Origin: Caryophanales bacterium UBA6331
GTDB lineage: Bacteria > Bacillota_I > Bacilli_A > RF39 > UBA660
Assembly (NCBI GenBank): GCA_002438065.1
Contig: DJSP01000060.1
Coordinates: 1-34,461 of the forward strand
Direction of reading: 5' to 3'
DNA: 34,461 nt
Within the stretch, counting starts at the first letter, position 1. The number at the start of each line of letters is the position of its first letter. This document shows, piece after piece, positions 30,081-34,461 of the stretch. The position numbers and the translations under genes are program-made. The notes beneath the pieces are model-generated. The model was not told the DNA's origin and did not search any database. It saw only the letters and a program-made list of their open reading frames with translations.

Positions 30081-31427
30081 TTAATTTTCTTCATTTTTCT
30101 TTATATAATTTCTGAAATTACTCATGCTTCTTTCAAATAATAATTCAATTGTACCTGTACCACCATTACGATGTTTGCCAATTATTAATTCAGTTATTGA
30201 TGTGTCAGTTTGTTCAGCAGCTGCTTTGTTATAATAATCATCACGATATAAAAACATTACGATATCGGCATCTTGCTCGATTGATCCTGATTCTCTTAAA
30301 TCAGACATAATTGGTCTTTTGTTTTCACGAAGTTCAACACTACGAGATAACTGAGCTAGGGCTACAACGGGTACTTTTAATTCCATAGCCATTGTTTTTA
30401 AGGAACGTGATATTTCAGATACTTCTTGAACACGGTTTCCTTCATTTTTGCTTGATCCAGAAATTAACTGTAAGTAATCGATAACGATTAGACCTAAACC
30501 TTTATCACTGGTTGCTAGACGACGACATTTAGCTCTTATTTCAGATATTGTCATTCCAGCGTTATCTTCAATATAAAGATTTGTTTCACTAAGTTCACTC
30601 ATAGCTTCATTAACTTTTTTCCAGTCATTATGTTCTAAACGTCCGGTTCTTACTTTATTCATTTCAATTCCACCGGCAGCGGCTATCATACGCATAGCAA
30701 GTTGTTCAGCAGACATTTCTAAGTTAAATAAGGCAACAGCTTTATCACTTTTAGTTGCCGCATTAACGGCAAGATTTAAAGCAAAAGCAGTTTTACCCAT
30801 GGCAGGACGAGCAGCAACTATGATTAGTTCATTTTCATGTAAACCACTAGTTAATTTATCTAAGTCATAGAAACCAGTTGCCAATCCTGTAATTTCATTT
30901 TGATTCTTAGCAAGTTTCTCAATTTGCTCTTGAGCACTTTTCATTACGGAAGCAATTGATTTAAATTCTCCGGCTTTGCGAGCTTTTGTAACTGAAAATA
31001 TTTTCTTTTCAGCATCATCAATTAAATAATTGGTTTCTTCTTCTTCATTATAAGCATCACTATTGATTTTGTTAGTTACATCAATTAATTTTCTTCTTAA
31101 AGCTTTATCTTTAATAATATCAATATAGTAATCAATGTTGGCAGAAGATATAACTGAATCTATTACTTCACTTAAATATTCAATTCCACCTATGGCGTTA
31201 ATTGATATATGTTTTTCAATTTCATTTTTTATTGTTGATGAATCTAAAGGAATTTTATTTTGATGTAAAGTATAGATAGCATCAAATATACGTCTATTTG
31301 CTTCACTAACGAACATATCACTTTCTAAATCTTCACATACTTTATCACAAGCATACCTTGTTAAAAATGCGCATCCTAAAGCCATCATCTCAGCCTCGAG
31401 ATTTTGAGGCATTTTTCTTTCGGCCAC
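30081..31427 (-). CDS. dnaB: Replicative DNA helicase
   Basis: A 448-residue RecA-fold hexameric helicase (DnaB of E. coli, DnaC of B. subtilis). The N-terminal domain starts MPQNLEAEMMALG, Walker A is AARPAMGKTAF (about 206-216), Walker B LIVIDYLQLISG, and the arginine-finger region GKHRNGGTG is near the end. The start is GTG at 31427, 7 nt after GAGGTG inside the end of rplI, so the two are coupled. No intein is present. Confidence 0.96.
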   Translation of the reverse strand: MAERKMPQNLEAEMMALGCAFLTRYACDKVCEDLESDMFVSEANRRIFDAIYTLHQNKIPLDSSTIKNEIEKHISINAIGGIEYLSEVIDSVISSANIDYYIDIIKDKALRRKLIDVTNKINSDAYNEEEETNYLIDDAEKKIFSVTKARKAGEFKSIASVMKSAQEQIEKLAKNQNEITGLATGFYDLDKLTSGLHENELIIVAARPAMGKTAFALNLAVNAATKSDKAVALFNLEMSAEQLAMRMIAAAGGIEMNKVRTGRLEHNDWKKVNEAMSELSETNLYIEDNAGMTISEIRAKCRRLATSDKGLGLIVIDYLQLISGSSKNEGNRVQEVSEISRSLKTMAMELKVPVVALAQLSRSVELRENKRPIMSDLRESGSIEQDADIVMFLYRDDYYNKAAAEQTDTSITELIIGKHRNGGTGTIELLFERSMSNFRNYIKKNEEN

Positions 31428-31431
31428 TTAA

Positions 31432-31875
31432 TTACACCTCTTTTACTGAAACAGTTAAACTAGCAACTACTTTCTTATGTAATTTGATAGAAACTTTATG
31501 AATCCCTAAGGTATCGATTTGATGATCTAATTCAATAATTTTTTTATCAATATTAAATCCTTTTTTATTTAATTCTTCAGCTATTTGTTTAGAAGAAATA
31601 GTACCAAATATTTTACCATTTTTACCTACTTTAACTTTAAATGTTAATGTTAGTTTTTCTATTTTTTCTTTATCATTTTGACATTTCTTAACTAGTAGGT
31701 CTTCTTCTAACGCTCTTGTTGCTAATTCATTCTGTAATCTTTTTTTAGAACCATCAGTATATTTTACAGCAAGTCCATTTTTAATAAGAAAGTTTTCAGC
31801 ATATCCATCACTGACTTCTAATACATCGTCTTTCTTTCCTTGTTTTTTTACATCTTTTAATAATATAACTTTCAT
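31432..31875 (-). CDS. rplI: 50S ribosomal protein L9
   Basis: A 147-residue two-domain protein joined by a long helix. The ATG at 31875 follows AGGAGTGG; an in-frame GTG lies within that site and is rejected. The N-domain MKVILLKDVKKQGKKDDVLEVSDGYAENFLI is standard, as is the C-domain FGTISSKQIAEEL. gdpP, which often precedes rplI in Bacilli, is not here; a broken ATPase gene is upstream instead. Confidence 0.96.
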   Translation of the reverse strand: MKVILLKDVKKQGKKDDVLEVSDGYAENFLIKNGLAVKYTDGSKKRLQNELATRALEEDLLVKKCQNDKEKIEKLTLTFKVKVGKNGKIFGTISSKQIAEELNKKGFNIDKKIIELDHQIDTLGIHKVSIKLHKKVVASLTVSVKEV

Positions 31876-31903
31876 GCAAACCACTCCTGTCTAATTCCCT
31901 AAT

Positions 31904-31912
31904 AGTATAACA
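31904..31912 (-). promoter_or_regulatory. Extended -10 promoter of the rplI operon
   Basis: The minus strand reads TGTTATACT (TATACT at 31904-31909). The -35 region is poor, falling in the terminator of the upstream pseudogene. Confidence 0.55.
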
Positions 31913-31920
31913 AATAAATT

Positions 31921-31959
31921 AAAAAAAAGATACCTTTTATGGTTTTGTAGATATCCTTT
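31921..31959 (-). terminator. Intrinsic terminator after the broken ATPase gene
   Basis: AAAGGATATC and GGTATCTTTT pair over 10 bp (two G-T) with a 15-nt loop and end in eight Ts on the minus strand. Confidence 0.75.
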
Positions 31960-31979
31960 AAAGTAGCTATGTTATTTTT

Positions 31980-33165
31980 CTAATAACCAATCAATTGTAT
32001 TTTATGAATTATTCCATTTTGAGAGAAATCTAATTTATCCATTGATAGAACATATTTAGGATAATTATCATCTATATTTTTATATGCATTAAATTCTCTT
32101 TCAGCAACTTCTTCATCGCTTAAAATATATGTTACTTGAAAATATATTTTTCATTAAATCTAGTAGCTATAAAATTGATTTCGCCATTTTCTAATGTTCC
32201 AACGTTTATATTATATTCTCTTGCAATTAGTTCATTATAAATAATATTTTCTAAGTAGGCACCGATTTGTCCTTTTTTGCCTTCACTTAAAATATTGGTA
32301 AAACCTAAATCAGTTAGATAGTATTTGTATTTACCATTTAGTATTCTTTTCGTCTAACATCATATCTTTCCGCTTTGGAAATTAAATTGGCACGAGTTAT
32401 ATAATCTAGATAGTTATATATTATTTCAAGAGAAACGTTTCTAGAATCACTTTGCATATATTTTTTAAACTATCAGGAGAAAACACTTGTGAAGGTATTG
32501 TTAATATGTAAGTTACAATTCTATTTAGTAAATCGATATCTTTAATATTAAATCTTTTTACAATATCTTTTATAATGATAGAATCATAAATATCATTTAA
32601 ATATGTTTTTCTTGAAATATCATCTTTTTGCATAAATCTTTGAGGCATTCCTCCCCCACTTAATATAGTCATTAAATGCATCTTCAATATCTCTATTATC
32701 GGTAATATTTAATAATTTGCACACTTCATCAAATGTGAATGGGGTCATTTTAAAGCTTACATATCTTCCCGCAATATAAGTTGCTAAATCGCCAGATAAT
32801 AAATCACTATTTGATCTAGTAATAAAAATGGATGTATTTTTAGTTGCTCTTAAGAAATTTACAGCCTTCTACCACTCGCTAACATTTTGAATTTCATCAA
32901 AAAATAAATAATACTTTTTGTCGTCAATTATTTTTTCTTTAATATACTCATTTAACTTCTTGTGATTTGTATATTCTTCATAATCATAGTCTTCAAAATT
33001 AATATAAATAATATGATTATTATCTATATTTTTCTGTTTTAATTGATCAATTATTTGCTTTAATATTACAGATTTACCTGAACGTCTTATTCCTATAAGT
33101 ACCTTAATTAATTCTTGGTTATAAAATGGTCTTATTAATTTTAAATATCTTTCACGAATAACCAT
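31980..33165 (-). pseudogene. Broken AAA ATPase with DUF4143 C-domain
   Basis: Joined across frames, the gene reads as one AAA_14/DUF4143 protein: VLIGIRRSGKS (Walker A), YYLFFDEIQN (Walker B), the middle GGMPQRF, then a C-terminal DUF4143 part with YLTDLGFTN. It is disabled by a TAG after NVSEW (32866-32868) and by at least four single-base shifts: an extra G in the G run near 32655, and lost bases in A or T runs near 32465, 32350 and 32146. The promoter and terminator are intact. Such genes are common, often mobile, in gut Firmicutes. Concentration of indels in this gene alone argues for decay rather than sequencing error. Confidence 0.88.
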
Positions 33166-33187
33166 AATAATTTTCTTTCTTTAATAT

Positions 33188-33216
33188 ATTATATAACTTT
33201 ATTTTGTTATTGTCGA
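33188..33216 (-). promoter_or_regulatory. Promoter of the broken ATPase gene
   Basis: TCGACA (33211-33216), a 17-nt spacer and TATAAT (33188-33193) on the minus strand. Confidence 0.65.
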
Positions 33217-33266
33217 TTTATTACGCCGTAGTGTAATTTTTTGTTAATTTTATTAATTTATTACGG

Positions 33267-33303
33267 TATAAAAAATACCACTACATTAATAGTGATATCT
33301 TTA
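33267..33303 (-). terminator. Intrinsic terminator of rpsF-ssb-rpsR
   Basis: On the minus strand ATATCACTA pairs with TAGTGGTAT (one G-T), the stem extends through AAA/TTT, and six Ts follow. Confidence 0.8.
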
Positions 33304-33311
33304 ATTACAAT

Positions 33312-33527
33312 TTATTTTACAAATGGGATTAAAGCCATAAATCTTGCTCTTTTAACTTGTTTAGCAATATATCTTTGATGTTTAGCACATGCTCCAGTCA
33401 TCCTTCTTGGAAGTATTTTTCCTTTTTCATTGATATATTTAGTAATAATATTTACGTCCTTATAATCTACGCTTTTTCCAGCACACATTTGACAAATTTT
33501 CTTTTTCTTACGATAAAATTCAGCCAT
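33312..33527 (-). CDS. rpsR: 30S ribosomal protein S18
   Basis: A 71-residue S18 with a cysteine-bearing N-terminus (CQMC and GACAKHQR), the arrangement of the zinc-binding (C+) S18 type. LPRRMTGACAKHQRYIAKQVKRARFMALIPF is the conserved core. It pairs with S6 on the 30S platform. It lies 14 nt after ssb. Confidence 0.96.
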   Translation of the reverse strand: MAEFYRKKKKICQMCAGKSVDYKDVNIITKYINEKGKILPRRMTGACAKHQRYIAKQVKRARFMALIPFVK

Positions 33528-33541
33528 TTTTAATTTCCTTT

Positions 33542-34009
33542 CTAAAATGGTAGATCATCATCACTTAGAACTACTTCTGAACCGAAATCTTTAAATGGAT
33601 CTTCATTAAAATCATTAGTTTCTACGTGATTTATATCTCCAGTTTGATTTACAGCGGGCATAACAGGTGTACTATTTGTGCTTCCTTTACTACTTAAGAA
33701 AGTAATATTACTAGCATTTACTTCTGTTACATATACTGTTTTGCCTTCATTATTTTGATAATTTCTTGTTTGAATTCTTCCTTGTACTCCGATTTGAGAA
33801 CCTTTAGTACAATATTTACATAGGTTTTCAGCTTGCTTTCCCCAAACAACACAGCTAATAAAGTCGGCATCTCTTTCGCCATTTTGATTTGAAAATTGAC
33901 GAGATACAGCAATAGTGAATGAACATGTTGTGTTTGTTCCATTCATAGTATTTACTGTTCTAAGTTCAGGGTCTCTAGCTAGTCTTCCTACTAATACGAC
34001 ATTATTCAT
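33542..34009 (-). CDS. ssb: Single-stranded DNA-binding protein
   Basis: A 155-residue SSB. The OB fold covers residues 1-108 (MNNVVLVGRLARDPELR, FISCVVWGKQAENLCKY, VQGRIQTRNYQN). A linker of about 35 residues rich in Asn and Thr follows, ending in the acidic tip SDDDLPF that docks repair and replication partners. It lies 3 nt after rpsF. Confidence 0.96.
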   Translation of the reverse strand: MNNVVLVGRLARDPELRTVNTMNGTNTTCSFTIAVSRQFSNQNGERDADFISCVVWGKQAENLCKYCTKGSQIGVQGRIQTRNYQNNEGKTVYVTEVNASNITFLSSKGSTNSTPVMPAVNQTGDINHVETNDFNEDPFKDFGSEVVLSDDDLPF

Positions 34010-34012
34010 TAA

Positions 34013-34303
34013 CTACTCCTCATCTAATTTAATAATTTGATGTCTAATGATATTTTCATTTAATCTAGCTTTACGATCAAGTTCAGCTATAGCTTCATTA
34101 GTTGCTTCAACTGTTAATACATAGTAAAATCCATTAACTTCTTTATTAATAGGATAAGCTAAGGTTCTTTGTCCCATTTCTTTAACGTTAGTAATTTTAC
34201 CTTTTAAGTCAGTTATAGTTGATTTTAAACTTTCAACTACTCTTTTTACTGCAGCTTCTTCTAAAGTAGTTTTAACAATAAACATTACTTCATAGTTTTT
34301 CAT
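34013..34303 (-). CDS. rpsF: 30S ribosomal protein S6
   Basis: A 96-residue S6: MKNYEVMFIVKTTLEEAAVK, MGQRTLAYPINKEVNGFYYVLT and LNENIIRHQIIKLDEE are all present. It is the first gene of rpsF-ssb-rpsR, with a GGAGG site 8 nt before the ATG and a structured leader. Confidence 0.97.
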   Translation of the reverse strand: MKNYEVMFIVKTTLEEAAVKRVVESLKSTITDLKGKITNVKEMGQRTLAYPINKEVNGFYYVLTVEATNEAIAELDRKARLNENIIRHQIIKLDEE

Positions 34304-34311
34304 TTTTCTAT

Positions 34312-34370
34312 CCTCCTTCTGGTCTATTCGGCTTTATTTTAAATAAAGCAAGGAGCTTTCGCTCAAGTAG
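34312..34370 (-). promoter_or_regulatory. Candidate S6:S18 ribosomal leader
   Basis: The leader has hairpins GAGC-4-GCTC and GCTTTAT-5-ATAAAGC, followed at once by CGAATAG, giving a CCGA motif at the stem foot. S6:S18 leaders carry a conserved CCG near a stem that mimics the S18 site on 16S rRNA; position and motif fit, but I cannot verify the full structure. Confidence 0.6.
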
Positions 34371-34371
34371 T

Positions 34372-34380
34372 ATATTAGCA
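34372..34380 (-). promoter_or_regulatory. Possible extended -10 promoter of rpsF
   Basis: The minus strand reads TGCTAATAT, then TATACT a few bases on; no good -35. The 80 nt beyond, to the window edge, show nothing else I can name. Confidence 0.4.
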
Positions 34381-34461
34381 TATTTTTATTTAATATTCTA
34401 GTCTGTTTTTAACCTTTTTTATATATTTTTATTATTTTGTTGTTACTATTCACAGCCCAGA

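Noticed and set aside
33727..33942. 71-codon minus-strand ORF inside ssb
   Set aside because: Out-of-frame shadow of the SSB OB-fold region with no initiation signal.
1..34461. UGA read as tryptophan
   Set aside because: Trp codons in conserved proteins are TGG, and TGA ends mrnC, walJ and the 51-codon gene exactly where the next gene begins.
1..34461. tRNA genes, rRNA genes, CRISPR arrays or prophage genes
   Set aside because: I found no cloverleaf with a matching acceptor stem, no rRNA-like stretch, no regularly spaced repeats and no phage structural genes.

Overview
The window is AT-rich bacterial chromosome with short intergenic gaps, strong GGAGG-type ribosome binding sites and many intrinsic terminators. 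The gene order is that of Bacillota, class Bacilli: mrnC-rlmB-sigma-secE-nusG-rplKAJL, rpsL-rpsG-fusA-tuf, rpsF-ssb-rpsR and rplI-dnaB-walJ-rlmH. A gerQ homologue and a SigH-position sigma factor point to a spore-forming ancestry, and murB plus an M23 peptidase indicate a cell wall. UGA acts as a stop codon (three times, each in an ATGA overlap), so the standard bacterial code applies. My best guess is an uncultured, gut-type, low-GC Bacilli lineage; the exact taxon is inference.

Layout. 1-3.3 kb: a small secreted protein, a large membrane-anchored protein of unknown function and a YtqA/TIGR01212 radical SAM protein. 3.3-9.2 kb: an ABC-2 exporter pair translationally linked to an M13 metallopeptidase, a single-domain ClpB-like AAA+ ATPase and a YitT membrane protein. 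9.2-13.6 kb: the str operon rpsL-rpsG-fusA-tuf. 13.6-14.4 kb: two tandem copies of a roughly 345 bp element, described below. 14.4-19.5 kb: murB, a pair of small membrane proteins, then rplL, rplJ, rplA, rplK, nusG and secE, with an L10-type attenuator and several near-consensus promoters. rpoB and rpoC, normally between rplL and rpsL, are absent here. 19.5-23.7 kb: a HipA-fold protein, a divergent SigH-like sigma factor, rlmB, mrnC, a TPR glycosyltransferase and an orphan protein. 23.7-27 kb: lysS, gerQ, a metallo-hydrolase and a LemA-like protein. 27-34.4 kb: an operon rplI-dnaB-M23 peptidase-walJ-rlmH-NUDIX, a broken AAA/DUF4143 ATPase gene, and rpsF-ssb-rpsR with a candidate S6:S18 leader.

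The most interesting region is 13632-14353. Each repeat has its own sigma-A promoter, a short mRNA of about 245 nt, a strong Shine-Dalgarno and an ORF for a 31-residue single-helix hydrophobic peptide. The 5' end of the mRNA is complementary to its 3' end, and that helix excludes the transcription terminator hairpin. This design resembles type I toxin mRNAs (Hok, AapA). The second copy has lost its start codon (ATG to ATA) but keeps the promoter and the RNA pairing. I do not recognise the peptide family; the toxin-antitoxin reading is inference.

Much of the rest is translation machinery controlled at the RNA level: leaders before rpsL, rplK, rplJ and rpsF, two rRNA methyltransferases (rlmB, rlmH) and the 23S maturation nuclease Mini-III.
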